Shown: in pieces, positions 25,201 to 37,997 of the stretch
Layout: every line of letters begins with the position of its first letter
How positions within the stretch are numbered: the stretch's first letter is position 1
Assembly (NCBI GenBank): GCA_013399855.1
Contig: VXAY01002611.1
Span: 188,823-252,822, forward strand
Direction: 5' to 3'
DNA length: 64,000 nt
Source of the DNA: Oxyruncus cristatus
Taxonomy: Eukaryota > Chordata > Aves > Passeriformes > Cotingidae
The notes under the pieces: generated by a model
Told to the model about the DNA's origin: nothing
The model's database searches: none
The model's input: the letters and a program-made list of their open reading frames with translations, nothing else
Translations under genes and position numbers: made by a program

Positions 25201-27394
25201 ACTGTTTCCCATTATTTACCTTGTTTGAGCAACAGAGCATTTGGGAAGGGCCTGCTGAGCAACTTCCAAGGTAGAATTGCAAAGGAGAAACAACAGAAAG
25301 AAGACAGCAACCATCACTATTGACTTCCTTCTCCTCTCCCTGTGAATTCACAAGGATCAATACCTGGCTGAATAGGGGTTACTTCAACAAACAAATCTAC
25401 AATCAGACATAGAAGGCCGAGGTCAATCTTGGTCAATCGATGTTTAAGGATCAATGGCCTCTATTCCTGATTATGAAAGAAAAATATTTGGGTATTTTTC
25501 AGAAATCAAAAGAGCAAAGGCATATGCCATAGAAAAGTAAGAGGGAAAACAAAGCATTTGAAAAAAAGTGGTGTGTTATACGTATATTTCACTTTTAGTT
25601 CACTCCTTTTTTTTCCCCCTCTCATTTCTTCACTGACAAATGTTTCATACAAATGGCAAAATATAGGCTTCATTAAGACAATTCTGTGTCATCTATGTGC
25701 ATCATGCCAAGTTCAGATTTACAGTAACCCTGAGGAATATCTAGGGGGACATCTTACCCATTACATTAACTGATCAGGTCAAAATATTAAAACAATTTTT
25801 CCAGAGTGCTTCAGGAAGACTGCTGGTGGGAAATGCACTTTTGCTATTAGACCAGTATTAATGATGCTCAATCCGTTACACCTTCATATTTCTGACTTCC
25901 TGCTGCTGCAGAAGCCATCCTCAAAACAAAATTTGTGTACCGTTAAAGTAGTGACCAAGAAATACAGTTTTATATTTAATATAAATATATTCCAGAAATC
26001 CAGATTAGAATTCAAGCATTCTATACTCCTGTCACCTTTGCTACCTTAACTCAGTCTAGCGTAATAACAACATATGCATTTAAAGTGTTATCTGTCAACT
26101 CTCATCTCTCAGAAGTGGAAGAACTTGTTGGTTTGCTGCAGCCTCACCTCAAATCAAGGATATGATGTCCTTCTAGGGGACAGAGTACAGTCATTATATA
26201 ACTTCAGCTTGAAGGCTTTCCCATCCCTAATCCTTTCACTGTAAAACAGAGTGAATGAAGACTCAAGAGCTGAGCTGAAAATGTCTGTGAGGTCCTCTAA
26301 TACCTGGAAGCAGCTGAGACTGTTTCAGACCACAAATACGATGTCGGTGACGGACACAAACTTCTGATGCAGTAATGCTTGGGGTTTGGAGCCTACTGCA
26401 GTAGCACTGTGCAAATTTATCAAGACAAGGAAAGACAGTCCTCCTTTTGGGGGCCTTACAATCTGAAATGCAAAAGGTAAAATTACTAGCCATACGACAC
26501 CTAGGCAGCCAATGCTGAAATCCAGATTAAAATTCAGTGCTCTTGGTGCCCAGTTTAATCCACCTCTTTGTCAGAAAGACACACGAGATTGCTCCACTAA
26601 AATTTGTGCAGTGGAACTGTCTGATTCAACAGAGAAGCCTTTGCTTTGAGGATAATTGCAGAATTGCTTTGTTTTGTTTTCCTATGTAAATCTGCCATAT
26701 GGGCCTCAAGCTACTGTAATGAGAGAAAAAGTTAAGGAGTTTGATAATTCTTGGTTTTAGAAAGAGATTAAGGTCTGGCAGCTGGCAAGTATGAAGCAGA
26801 AAAATTCAATCTAACATGCCCAGCTGCACTGTGGAAGTAGGATGAGCCAAAACAGACTCTGCAGACAGGGGAAGCATGCTCAAGAATTGCCAAAAGTGCT
26901 CAGGTACAGAATGTCACATAAGATTAAAAAAACGGAGCAGCAAAATTGAAGGGCCTTTTAAAAAGGTGGAAGCAGGTTGAGACATGAAAAGTACAATAAT
27001 GGCTCATGTAACGAAAATGTGGGTACATAAAAGAAGATAATCTTGGTAAGGAAATTATCTCTTTGAATGACTATGGATAGTCATTAGGAATTCATTAGAG
27101 AGCGAAAGAGAATACACTCCATAGCTTTACTATCTAAGCAATCTTCATAATTGCACACAATGTACAGTGCTCACACTGTAACTCTTTTTGAGTAGTGATA
27201 TCTAAGAGATTCAGCCACGTAGAGCTCCAGAAAGAAAGAAATACCTTTTGATTCTCAAAAATACTACATTTTACAAAAGAAGGCACAACAAATTATCAAA
27301 ATAAAGACAGGAGGCCTAATTCAAGAATGTAAAATCAAGATGGGAAGACCTAAAAGACTTGGGGTGATGAGCATGTTGAGATTATACTTTTTTA

Positions 27395-27414
27395 ATATGT
27401 ATATGAATACATAT
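27395..27414. repeat. AT-rich hairpin, 8-bp arms and 4-nt loop
   Basis: ATATGTAT at 27395-27402 and ATACATAT at 27407-27414 are exact reverse complements. The surrounding TA-rich stretch to about 27440 makes chance origin likely. Confidence 0.6.
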
Positions 27415-29594
27415 GCATTTATACATACTTTATATATTATCTAATAATGTACAAAGGCATTTCACATATACACACGCACTATTGACAAAAATAATTGGGA
27501 AGATGCAAAAAAGATCCCTTTTTACTGATTTTTTTTTCCAAATTGTATATTCCCTTTAAAAAGGCATTGCAATATTCATTGATGTGTTTGAACTAATTCC
27601 TGCTGACCGACTTCGATCCTCTTCTTTTTCTCATACAAGTAATTCCTGAAGGATTATTTCTGCTAGTGTACTTTGCTGACTTTCTCATTTTGAAATTATT
27701 AGCAACAGCTGTTCACCTATAATCCAAACCACTGTTTGCTCAAACGAAAAATGGAATTGTAGACTACAGAAATTTAATTCAAGAATGCATTCTTGTCTCA
27801 GGAACTGTGAAGACATATGAAAAATCCATTGCATAGGCTAGAAAAATCAGTCCTTTGTTGCATCGCAGATGCAGGACCCAGGAAATCTTGTGTTTTGCAC
27901 AACTAAAGGTTAGGCAAAGAGTAATTCCTTCTTTTCTGGATTTTCCTGAACTAAAAAAAAAAAGAGCTGTACCTCATTCAAGATTTCAGTAAATTCCTGA
28001 TCCCTTAAAGGATTAGGTAATTTGGTTGAAATAAAGAAATGTTCTGCCCTCATGCTCCTTTGGAAATGATAAGGTTGACTGTTGTTCCCTGCTTAACACA
28101 CGGACTACAGAGTAACCCTTGCCCTGAAATGAACACAGTGTTCCTAAATATATCGCATAACTATGAAGGTACATACATTAAAAAAACCCCAACTGTAAAC
28201 AAGTAGTACAGCTGGAAAATTAAAAAAAAAAAATGTGTCTCTTAACTTTACAGACAACTCACTAAATTGACAAAATTAGCTGAAAACTTTCTTTGATGAA
28301 ATTTTCAGTAATTGCTCTCTCTGCTGCTCTTTGTGGATGAGTTTCATTCTGTTGCAGAGTAATCCATTAAAGTTAGAGGAGGGAAGTGTTGGTTCATTAA
28401 ACAGCTAAGGAGGTGACAATACTGAGCTGGTGTTTCCAAATCCCATTTGTGTGCTTGTTAAGTTGATCTACAGACAATACCGTTGTCAAAACAAAATAGC
28501 AATCATTACAGAGAGAACAATGAACAAAAGGAAATTCTAAGACTTCCAAGAACCTTCCAGAAATGCACTCACCTTTCTTTGCTGAACACAGGCCTGGCAA
28601 GGATCTTCACCTGGGCTTACTTGCTATGGGGTTTCAATTGCTTTGCTTGTAAATACAGACCTGACAGAAGAGAAAGAATTCAGCACTGAAGGCACTGTGC
28701 AATGTACAAATTGATTTGCTCTACTGGATCTCTTTTTTAAAGATAAGGTAGAGGAGAGAAAAGCCACAGTCTGCAAACGTTTTAAAACTCGTGTAAAGGA
28801 ATTTCTCAAGTGAGCTTGCTCAATTAAGCCTGTGAGGACTAAGCTTTTTCATTATAGGAAGTCTACTGCTTTATGGGAAGCATCCAGGTGCAGGTAGAAA
28901 GATTGCAAGATCAGTTCTGATGGCACACCTGAAGTGCAAGTGTGTGGTTATGTTACAGTACTCCCATTCCATAGATATGCTATATTCTCTACTGTTTCCT
29001 GGCCGGAACGATATTTTAAGTGAGAGGAATCACGTTACTCAAAGGGTCTTTTCTGTAGAAAAGATTATGGAACTTCTGTATTAGTTTATGGAAGCTTTAA
29101 TATCCATTTCTCTGGTTTGTTTTGTTTCTTCTACCCACCATCAGAAAATTCCACAGCAAGGGAGTAGCTTGCTAAAATTTGGAATTGACTCAACTAGCTC
29201 TTTTCCATTCTGTTCACTGTTGGAATACAGCAACATCAAAAAAGAAATGTGGCATTCCTTCTGTTTACTCTGTGGTAGCAGCCTGATGGGCTCTTAGTGC
29301 TATTCCTGCTTGTGTGCCATGCTGCAGCACACATGATGCAAACAATGTATTTCCCTAGCAGTAAATACTCATAGCGTTATGCTGGTAAACCATGGGTTTT
29401 TCAGCAATAAGGTAGCACATGCTGGAGAACTTCTTTGTGAGCTTAGGTTACAACACAGGCTCAGCAACTGGATTTTGGGATAGAACTATTTCTTATACCC
29501 TTGTAGCATTTTATTCAGTTCAGTCATGAAAGGAATTTTAAAGTCTACGTAATACTACAGCAGTCTACTCCCCAAAAATTTTATTGGTGCTGTT

Positions 29595-30165
29595 TGTTGT
29601 GGTTTAAACCCTGATGGGTACTAAGCCCCACACAGCTGCTCACTCACCTTCCCTGCAGTGGGATGGGGGAAGAAGGATTGGAAGAGTAAAAGAGAGCAAA
29701 CTCGTGGGTGGAGATAAAGACAATTTAATAGGGAAAGCAAAAGCTGTGCACACAAGCAAAATAAGGAATTCATTCACCACTTCCCACGGGCAGGCAGGTG
29801 TTCAGCCATTCCCAGGAAAGCAGGGCTCCATCATGTGGTTACTTGGGAAGAAAAACACCGTCACTAAACATCACCCCTCTTCCTTCCTCTTCCTCCAGAT
29901 GTATATGCTGAGCACAGAGTTGAGCGGTGACACAGCCAAGACAACTGACTCCAACAGATCCAAGAGATGTTCCATACTATATGGCATCATGCTCAGGATA
30001 TACAGCCTCCTCACTGGTGGGGTGGGGTGAGAAGCAGAAAAGGCATTGACTCTGCCTAAGTGCTGCTCAGCAACAATGAAAACCTCCCTGTGTTATCAAC
30101 ACCAAATCCCAAATTCAGCCAGCTTTTGTGAAGAAATTAACTCTACTGTAGCCAAAACCAGCACA
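29595..30165 (-). mobile_element. Solo LTR of an avian ERVL-type endogenous retrovirus, internally rearranged
   Basis: About 571 bp bounded by TG and CA. On the minus strand it starts TGTGCTGGTTTTGGCTACAG and ends GGTTTAAACCACAACA, the two ends of a common avian ERVL-type LTR. Minus-strand landmarks are a TATA-region string at 29900-29914, a polyadenylation signal ATTAAA (plus-strand TTTAAT at 29724-29729) and, downstream, the 'tctttatctccacccacgag' block at about 29703-29718. I see no primer binding site, gag-pol or second LTR beside it, so it is probably a solo LTR left by recombination. The flanking 5-mers CTGTT and TAGTT agree at 3 of 5 positions, so any target duplication has decayed. 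Part of U3 is inverted (see 29908-30004). The 138-codon plus-strand frame at 29614-30030 runs antisense to the LTR and is not a gene. Class is from recall of the family; subfamily not assigned. Confidence 0.9.
29908..30004 (+). other. Inverted U3 segment inside the LTR
   Basis: The LTR lies on the minus strand, but this stretch reads in LTR-sense order on the plus strand: 'gcacagag', then 'gacacagcc' at 29929-29937, the block 'ttccatactatatgg' at 29970-29984, then 'catgctcaggatatac'. In the usual LTR these blocks run on the same strand as the rest. The segment is bounded by inverted arms, TGTATATGCTGAGCA at 29900-29914 and TGCTCAGGATATACA at 29990-30004, complementary at 14 of 15 positions. 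The TATA-region is therefore present twice, once in each orientation. A template switch or small inversion would explain this. Confidence 0.7.
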
Positions 30166-31092
30166 TAGTTGCTTCTAAAAAGATTGACAAGCTTATAACT
30201 TTTTGTGGTAGTGTAAAGCTTGCAAGAATCTAGTCACCTCATTCAGAAGAGTTGTCAAACACCTGTATTTCCTCTAGAAAACAGTGGGAGCTGCAGAAAA
30301 GGAGTTTGTCCTCTGAAAAATAATTCCTCTCTGCACAATGCAATATCTGCTTCAGTAAAGCCAAGTGACACTAAACCACAATGATTTAGGTTCTCAGAGA
30401 ATCTTCTCTATGCAGGTGGATGAGCAGGAGGCAAAGAAGCCCTCCAACAGTTTTTGTTCTATCCTTTCTCCCCATTAGTTACAGCTACTTACACATTTCA
30501 GCTTCCAGATCCACAAATAATATTCAAACCCAACATCTAAATGAAGTGTTTGTTTAAGCCCTTTCCACAAAGATGAAATTAAAAATTCTCCATAAAAAAA
30601 AAATAAAAAGCCTCTAATCCTCACCACTAACCTAAGGTTAGTAGAAAAGCTTAGTTAAACACATGCAGTAATTTTCTTAATCAGCCAGCACTTCAGAAAG
30701 ACAGATGCTTCTGTTTATGTTGGTCTATTATCAAGTCTTTTGGTGTCTGAATAATTCTTACGCCTATCCTAAAACTTCATTAACATAAATTTCTTCTGTA
30801 TTATTCTGCCTTTCGTGACAGATAGTACAAGTATTTTTGTTTGGTTGGTTAGCTTATCCTTATTGGCCTTGAGAATCACAGTATTTTGTGCATTTCCTGT
30901 ATCTTTTGTCCAACAGTAGTGATAAAAATTAGGAATAATTACACCACGTGTGTGAAAATCAAAAGCTGTATAAGAACTAATTCTACAGTCTTGAAACTTC
31001 TGCAGGAAACCCACTGCTGTAACTGGCTTTTATTTAGTAAATACTGTCTGTTAGTCAGAGCTGTCTAGAGGGACTTATGCAAACTGAATGTA
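30166..31092. other. Noncoding spacer between LTR and CR1
   Basis: Unique AT-rich sequence with an A run at about 30594-30608. The overlapping 81- and 60-codon frames on opposite strands have no recognisable similarity. No gene seen. Confidence 0.8.
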
Positions 31093-31622
31093 AATCACAG
31101 ACCGGTTGAGGCTGCAGGGGACCTCTGGAGGTCATCTGGTCCAGCACTCCACTCAAGCAGGGCCAGCTGAAGCTGGCTGTGCAGGACCATGTCCAGAATG
31201 CTTTTGAATATTTCCAAGAATGAAAACTCCACAACCCCTCTGGACAGCCTGTTTCAGTGCTCAGTCGTCCTCAGAGTAAAAAGTTTTCTGATGTTCACAC
31301 AAAAATCTGTGTTTCATTCTGTGTCTGTGCCCATTGCCTCTGGTCCTGTCACCAGGCACCACTGAAAAGCCTCTCACTCCATCCTCTGTGCACCTTTCCT
31401 TTAGGCATTTATATACACTGAGATTCACCCAAGCCTTCTCCTCTCCAGGCTGAACCATCCAAGCCTTTCATTACAGGAGAGGTGCTGCACTCCCCCAGTA
31501 ATCTTCATAGCCCTTTATTGTGCTCTCTGCAGTATGTCCATGTCTTTTGTGCCGAAGTTCAGAACTGGACACAGCACCCTAGTGAGGCACCACCAGTGTG
31601 GAGTTGAGAGGACGGAGCAACC
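31093..31622 (-). mobile_element. CR1 LINE 3' fragment, about 530 bp
   Basis: The longest CR1 copy here. Plus-strand landmarks of a reversed CR1 are 'gacctctggaggtcatctgg' at the 3' end (31120-31139), 'cacaacccctctggacagcc' near 31230, 'ccattgcctctggtcctgtc' near 31331, 'ttctcctctccaggctgaac' near 31436 and 'cagaactggacacag' near 31560. Reading on the minus strand, the far end corresponds to the last part of the reverse-transcriptase ORF2 region, now broken by stops and indels. It is 5'-truncated at about 31622. The copy is diverged and cannot be active. The 65-codon frame at 31261-31458 is a shadow of it. Confidence 0.95.
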
Positions 31623-32761
31623 ATTAGGCTTGTCACATATCTCTAAGTTATATAATACTAGAATAGGTAGCATGGAAATTTGAAAGCTCTAATTCTGAAA
31701 TTATGTGTCTCATTTCATCAATATTCCCTAACCATGACATCCTTAAATAAAAAAAAGAAGTGAAACAAGACAGATCTTGTTCCATAATATGTAGATTCCA
31801 TAGATAAGAGTCTTTCGTATTTATATTCTTGTGTCTGGTTAAACTAATTAATTACCTCAAATTTCTATTCCTGGCTGACCAAAAGACTCAATTCTATATT
31901 TTTGACTCACACTTCTGCTAATGATGCTGGGCACCAGACAGACCAAGATGCCCCTGTATTGGCTTCACACAGATGTAAAAAAGGCTCTCCTTCATATTCT
32001 CAAGTGCATTTCACACAAAATATCACTGTGACATTCAAAAACTAAACAAGGTTTTAGAAACTGTCGTGGCAATAGGAATTATTTATTTTTTGACTATGCT
32101 CTCTTGAACAAGAGGATGCTGAATACCTTTCTTTCCATCTTTTATGGAGAGATTTTCTGAAATGGTCCAGCACAAGTGTGAATAAATGAAAAAGCTTTGT
32201 AAATAAAAAGTTTTAATCTTGAAAGGAAGACATTTGTTTTTTTCTGTTCTCCGCATTCTCTGTACTTTTCTTTTATTTCACTTACTAAAAATAAACCCCA
32301 CAGCCACTCTTCTCATAAGTAAAGCAGTAAATCAGGAGAGATGTGCAAAATGTAGCAGAGTATAGATTTAAACAAAGTACTCTACTTCCTCATGACCCTC
32401 TTATTTGAATATCAACTCACTGTGTATCTGTTTTAGCAAAAGTCTCACTAGGCATCCAGTGTGCAATCAGTTTGTTCCCCTTCCACTGAGTGGCTATTTA
32501 AGAAACACAAATGACAGTAGAACTCCAATCCATTGCTGTCTATTCTCTGAATCACGAGTAGAGTTAAATAAATATACAACAGAGTGACTAGGTTGCATAC
32601 AAGCAAAGTTACACAATACAAGGCTGGTATCAGCTTTCCTTGGCCAATATTTCTGAAGTGCTTCAAAACAAACCTAGAGAATAGGCTTCCAATCACCCCG
32701 AAGTCAAGCATTATATTCTACTTATAGATTCTACTTAGTCACCTCAGTTCAGGCGGGCTTC

Positions 32762-32762
32762 N
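32762..32762. other. Ambiguous base (N)
   Basis: The only N in the window, in the context CTTCNGCTG. It marks an unresolved base rather than an assembly gap of estimated size. No gene call depends on it. Confidence 1.
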
Positions 32763-34958
32763 GCTGTAGCTCATCAAATTTGCTACTAGTAATATTAATC
32801 TGCAAGTCTTTTTGCACTGACAGGCTTATGTCACAATTAACAGATAAAACAACTGATTATTACAGCTGTTGCTATCAGCACCAAGCGGGTGTTTTGTGAC
32901 CAAAACTTAATGGAATCAATGTTTTTTTTCCTCCCTCATCTTTCAGTGAACTCTGGATACAGCCATCACTAGCCTACTTCATAGTCCTCACTATACACAG
33001 TGGTATTCGACAAGATAATAAAATTATCTATTCTTGAAATAATTAAGCTTATGGACTGATAAGAATGTTAAATATATTTGTTGTATTTGGTTATAGACAC
33101 ATAAGTTTTTATTAGCTTCTATCAAGAACCATTATAACATCATAATACATAATATACATTCCTATATTCCCAATATAGAGCACATTCTAAAATCTTCCTG
33201 TTTAAAAGTACTGTAAACATGTGAGGAATTTTATACGGCTCACCAGCCTTCACATTCTACCAGAGCCTAACACTGCCTTCTGTTTATCTCTACATACAGC
33301 ACAGAAAATATAAGAGAAACAAATTCCTTCCAGCCTCCAGCTTAAAAAACTAATTCATATTAAAATACGACACTGACTTGCAGTGGAATAAGCCAGGTGA
33401 AACTAACTGCTCTACCAAACTTTGACAGACAGCTTCAATCAGCCTACTTATCCTCCATGTGCAAGGTGTAATCCAGGCTTCTGCCAGCTGCTTCCCTAAA
33501 AGGTTCTTCTTCATTCTCTACATCAGTATTGCTAAGGCAACAACTCCTTCAGTAGAAGTCCACTGTGAAACATGTTGAAGACAGATAAGGATACGGGAAA
33601 TGCACTTGCCTGTATTTGTACCATTCTGCTCCTTCTCACAATCCTGGTAGCACAGAATAACTGCTGTTGTGGTTTGAGGCTCAGGCAGAGGCATCAGAGA
33701 GTGACTTTGGTTTATCAGCAAAATTCTACCCCAGTTTGCAACAGCTGGAGATGGCACAGATGCACTGCGTCTGAGAACACAGCCCCATGCTTGATTACAG
33801 GGACCATATTCCATTGCCCTATTGATTCCTGAGCTATACAGAGCACAAAGAACTCCTTTGGAAAGTTATCAGGAGTGTGGTACCTTGATTCCACTACATG
33901 CAAATGGTTAAGGGATTTTGTTCTACTGTTTGGTTTTTTTCCTTGATATCCCATTGTATTTCTTCCAGGCATAGATTTTCACCATCTGATTTGCATTTTT
34001 TGGCTGGTTTCACCCTTGGCTTAACTATAGCATACCTAGGTTCATATTTTTCAGCAAAGATTGAAAAATAATTAATATTCTATCAGCAGGAACGTGATTA
34101 ACATAGTTCTAGAGTCAGTTCTAGACGGGAGTTACAGGAAAGAAAGAAAATACAAGTTTTTATGCCATGTACCCTAAGAGCCCTTGTCATTCAGGTATTC
34201 TAGAATTAAAAATGCAGGCATGTGCTTTAGGTTGCATTAATGAAACACTGCTGCACCATAGCTATACCACACCGTAGAATCTTTTTTCTCTTCCTCTATT
34301 TGTTTACACCATAAGCTACATTTTTCCTGCAGTGTAACATTTCTTCTCTAGATGAACCCTTTATACTAGGCCTTGTCAAGACTGTTCACTACCCCATAAA
34401 GCTATTCTTTTAAAAGCGAATGGGACAAAATTATCTACGCCTCTAGCCTGCTCTTTTTCTGCAGAGTTGTGTGAAGGCAAGTATAACACAAAACCTACCC
34501 CCTGCCCCTGAAACCTCAAACCAACTCCCTTTCTCCCACACACCTTCCTTTATTCCAGGGGCCTGAGCCTGATTTGCCTGAAGCAACAAAATCCAGCTGC
34601 AGTTGCTTTACCTCCGCTAATCACTTTGAGACGTGTGAAGATCTAACAGAAGCAACAAATCACCTGGGCTTGGCACCTCCAAGACAATAGGAAAGTAAGG
34701 AATAACCGGTCATGGAGAAACAAGTATCCTCTCCCCTCTGTTATGGCAAATGGCTTCGTGAAATCTCTATGGTACCTGGTGGAATCAAGGCTGTGTTGAG
34801 ATATCAATTCAATCAGACCCTAAGCTGCTGTTTTGTGGGTAATCAGTTAATACAGAGAAGAGGAATTCTGTTCTCTATGTATCTGGCAGTGTTTGGTTAA
34901 TGGTTGGTCTCAATGATTTTAGAAGTGTTTTCCAACATTAAAGAGTCTATGCTATATG

Positions 34959-34976
34959 TTGATGCATATGCATCAA
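34959..34976. promoter_or_regulatory. Perfect 18-bp palindrome containing a POU MORE site
   Basis: TTGATGCATATGCATCAA is its own reverse complement. Its core ATGCATATGCAT (34962-34973) is identical to the MORE element, the palindromic sequence on which Oct-type POU factors bind as dimers. Binding is inferred from the sequence match only. The neighbouring sequence contains no gene I can identify as a target. Confidence 0.45.
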
Positions 34977-35442
34977 AAAAGCTTTATACACTTACTCAGT
35001 GACAGGCCTACTAGCGAAACTCTAGAAGCAAAGCATGCATGAAACCAGAATGTGAGGAGCCAAACCATTTTTTACATGAAAATATCTATGTTTATATCTT
35101 GCCAGTCACACAACTTCAATTGCTATGGGTTAGCGCTCATCTTTTTAGCTCAATTTGCTTTAGGAGGCTTTGCTGTCCCAAGGCTGTTTGTGTTGAAGAA
35201 GTGTTGTTGAATCCTCTTACTTCTGGGGAGTTGATTAGGTCATTAACATGCTCTCTTCTCCCTTGTTCTGGCTTTACTCACTCAGGCTACAGAGGGGCCT
35301 ATATTTGCCAGGATTAGCAAGGCTTCTCCTCCTGATCAAGAGGAAGATGTCACCAGTCCCATAATGGTTTTCATTTTTATTTTTTGATTTAGTTTTTTAC
35401 TGTATCACAGAACCTTTCCTGCCAAAATCTTTCCTTTGAAGG

Positions 35443-35548
35443 AAAAACACCAAACCCTACACACAAAAACCACAAACAAACCAAAACCCTAAACAAACGA
35501 ACAAAAAACCAAACCAAACCAAAACCACAAAAACCCCCAAACACACTC
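35443..35548 (+). repeat. C/A-rich low-complexity island
   Basis: Roughly 105 bases of C and A on the plus strand, with repeated CAAAC, CCAAA and ACCAAACCAAACC units. The minus-strand open frame through it is Val/Phe/Gly/Leu-rich for that reason and is not a gene. Confidence 0.85.
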
Positions 35549-37997
35549 CCAGCATATAAAATGTACACTATAAAAACTATAATGCTTGTAAACGTATGCC
35601 ACAGCACAACAGAGATCATTGATTGGTGCGAGGAGGTCCAACAGACCCTGCCTGGAGTTCATGTCACTGCTCAGAGTCCCTCAGAGAATGCATAGACACT
35701 CTACACTGCACTCCCTCCCTTTCCAGATTACTACTGTAACTATCTTTATTATTCTTCCTGCAGTCATTCTCTGACATGTTGCTTGCAACTGCCTTCTTTT
35801 ACACACACGTAAACATGACATACATACAAAGCTGTTAAAGATTTAAGCACCAGTGAGCCATGACATCCTATAATGGCTATCGCTGCGACATACTGGGGGG
35901 CAATCATCTCACCTACCTCACAGCAGTGTAGATCCTATGGCAGAGCTCATCACTGTAGAATCCCTCTGTGGTCAATGAAGAGAAAAAGGTTTTTATGTGA
36001 TTCATTAAGGACTTCAGGATAGTAAGTTACATACCCTAAAATCACCCATTTTTTTCCCCTCAGTATACAACCTGTAAACTTTCCAGGACAGACAGCATCT
36101 CTCTATTCTCCCTTGTACAGTGCCAGGCACAGTAGGGCTTTCTGACAGGGTGGTGATAAATAATAATGATGAACACTGTCAGCTACAGTAACAAGTAAGC
36201 AGCGACCAGCCATACTAACAACCTGGACAAAAATACCACGAAGTCAAAAGGCCACCTCCCTGTAGCAATGAGTCAGAACTAACTGGGTGTTCCCTGCTGA
36301 ACTTTTATGAAGAGATTAAACTGTGCTAAAAGACACAATGTGAGTCAGCCAATAATTCCTCCAAATATACGGTGTTTATTCCCCTTCTCATCACAGGGAT
36401 GAACAGCTAGTCCAAGTTCCTTCCATTAACTGGACTATTTCCATTTTTGAGTTAAGTGTTAAACTTTTTTCTTCTCTTTGCTTGGAAGGGTTTTTCCAAA
36501 CTGCTACCACACTAGACTTAATCTGCAATGGACCTGTGAAACTTCCCATGTTTTTCTTTGTATGCACAGTACAACTCTGGAGCACTCTGTCTTCTTCAGC
36601 ACCCTCAATAACAGTTACATTATGTTATTTCCTCGACCATAATAATTTTTTTCTCAAAAAAAATTATGGATTCACCTTTTTTTCCCTGAGTAATTTCTGA
36701 TTGTTTGTATGAATATTTATTTTGTTTCAGAATTTGCGTCCCTTGGAGACAAAGAAACTTTAAAACGCACAGATTTACTGACTTTATAGTATTTTGTATT
36801 GTATTCTTCTCCTTTTTCTTGATAGATTTTTTTTTCTGGTTTTAGCAAAAATATCTTTTCAAAGGATTTTTTCTTCCCTTAACATTATGAAGTCCCCAGT
36901 ACTTCCAAATAAGTTGAAGAATTCCGAGAATTGAGAGGTCTTTTAAAGAAACGTAACAATTTATCCTGATACCATTTATCATCTTCTATTATGAAACATA
37001 TAAGGGCTCCAATATACAGCTTTAGAGATAATAATACGCAAAATCCTTAGATGGTGCAAAACTGCTTAATGCCAGTGAAATAAATAAACCTGCTCCCTTT
37101 TACGCCAGTAAAATCTTGGGACTTAATTTTTTTACAGTGAAGATTGCTGGTCAACAGTTGTTGGAATGAAAGATTCTCTGCATCTGTTCTCCACGGTATC
37201 AGAAGATAATTAGCAGCTCTAAAGCAACTAAAAAGCAGAATCTAAAATACCTGTTGGGGCATTGCCTTCTTGCATTATTCATAACAGTTCCAAAGGGTAG
37301 AGTCTAACAAAAAAAGATACCTACAGCTTAGCACTGTAAAAATGTGTCTCATGTACACTCTTTCAGCTCTTTGCCATTTTAATGAACGGAATGTCCCATA
37401 ATCTTTTAAAATATGTTCAGGGAAATCATACCATAGCTGACTCATACTCTGAGGTACACATTTAGTGGATGTACTTTGTCATAATCCCAAAGATTATAAG
37501 TGATTGGTCTTCAAGAAAACTTCCTTCGCCTCTGACAAATTCTTAGCATTGACAAAACAGGGTGGTTTGTTTGTTGTTTTTTTTTTCCCTACTTAATTTC
37601 TGGGGTTTCTTCTTGTTCCTTTCAATATTCTTGAAAATAAAAGGCAGCATTGTTTTGGTGGGACTTTGGCATTTTCTGAATTAGACAGAGCGAAGCATTG
37701 GTATTCTACTGTCACTTCACTGGATTCCCTCCTAACTCTTAAACTTGTCACCTGGACTGAGCACACATGCAATAGACTCTTGCCTCACTATGTTGAGAAA
37801 ACATACTACGTTTTTCCTGACTTCGTGGTATTGTCCAAATGACCTAAAACTTTTTTGCCTAACCTCCATGTTTTGAGGACTATAACTAATGTATGTAGGA
37901 ACAGGAACCTACAACAGATATTTGGGTCAGGTTTGCAATGCCAAAAGGACAAGCAAACATTAGGAAAGAACAGAAGATTAAAGCATTTGTTATTGCA

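Larger units (their letters stand above)
10133..29594. other. Noncoding single-copy span, no gene seen
   Basis: I see no supportable gene in this span. The longest frames are on the minus strand at 23359-23772 (137 codons, Cys/Leu/Ser-rich) and the plus strand at 15517-15885 (122 codons, overlapped by a 102-codon frame on the other strand). Neither resembles a known family, and their lengths fit chance. The span holds A runs at 12054 and 17993, small tandem duplications at 11876 and 14682, a G/T-rich island at 22080-22247, and possible conserved stretches near 13.6 and 16.5 kb. Confidence 0.8.
31623..37997. other. Noncoding single-copy span, no gene seen
   Basis: No supportable gene. The frames at 33518-33972 (85-98 codons) overlap on both strands and are not recognisable. 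The span contains the single ambiguous base at 32762, an 18-bp palindrome at 34959, a C/A-rich island at 35443-35548 and a small G/T-rich run at about 37561-37588. Confidence 0.8.

Noticed and set aside
29614..30030. 138-codon open frame, the longest in the window
   Set aside because: It lies wholly inside the LTR, antisense to the LTR's own orientation, and crosses the inverted segment. It is not a gene.
33662..33690. Second LTR start ('tgttgtggtttgaggctc')
   Set aside because: Similarity to the LTR end stops after about 12 bases and no other LTR blocks follow.
35389..35619. Val/Phe/Leu-rich minus-strand frame resembling a membrane protein
   Set aside because: It is a translation of the C/A-rich island read from the other strand.
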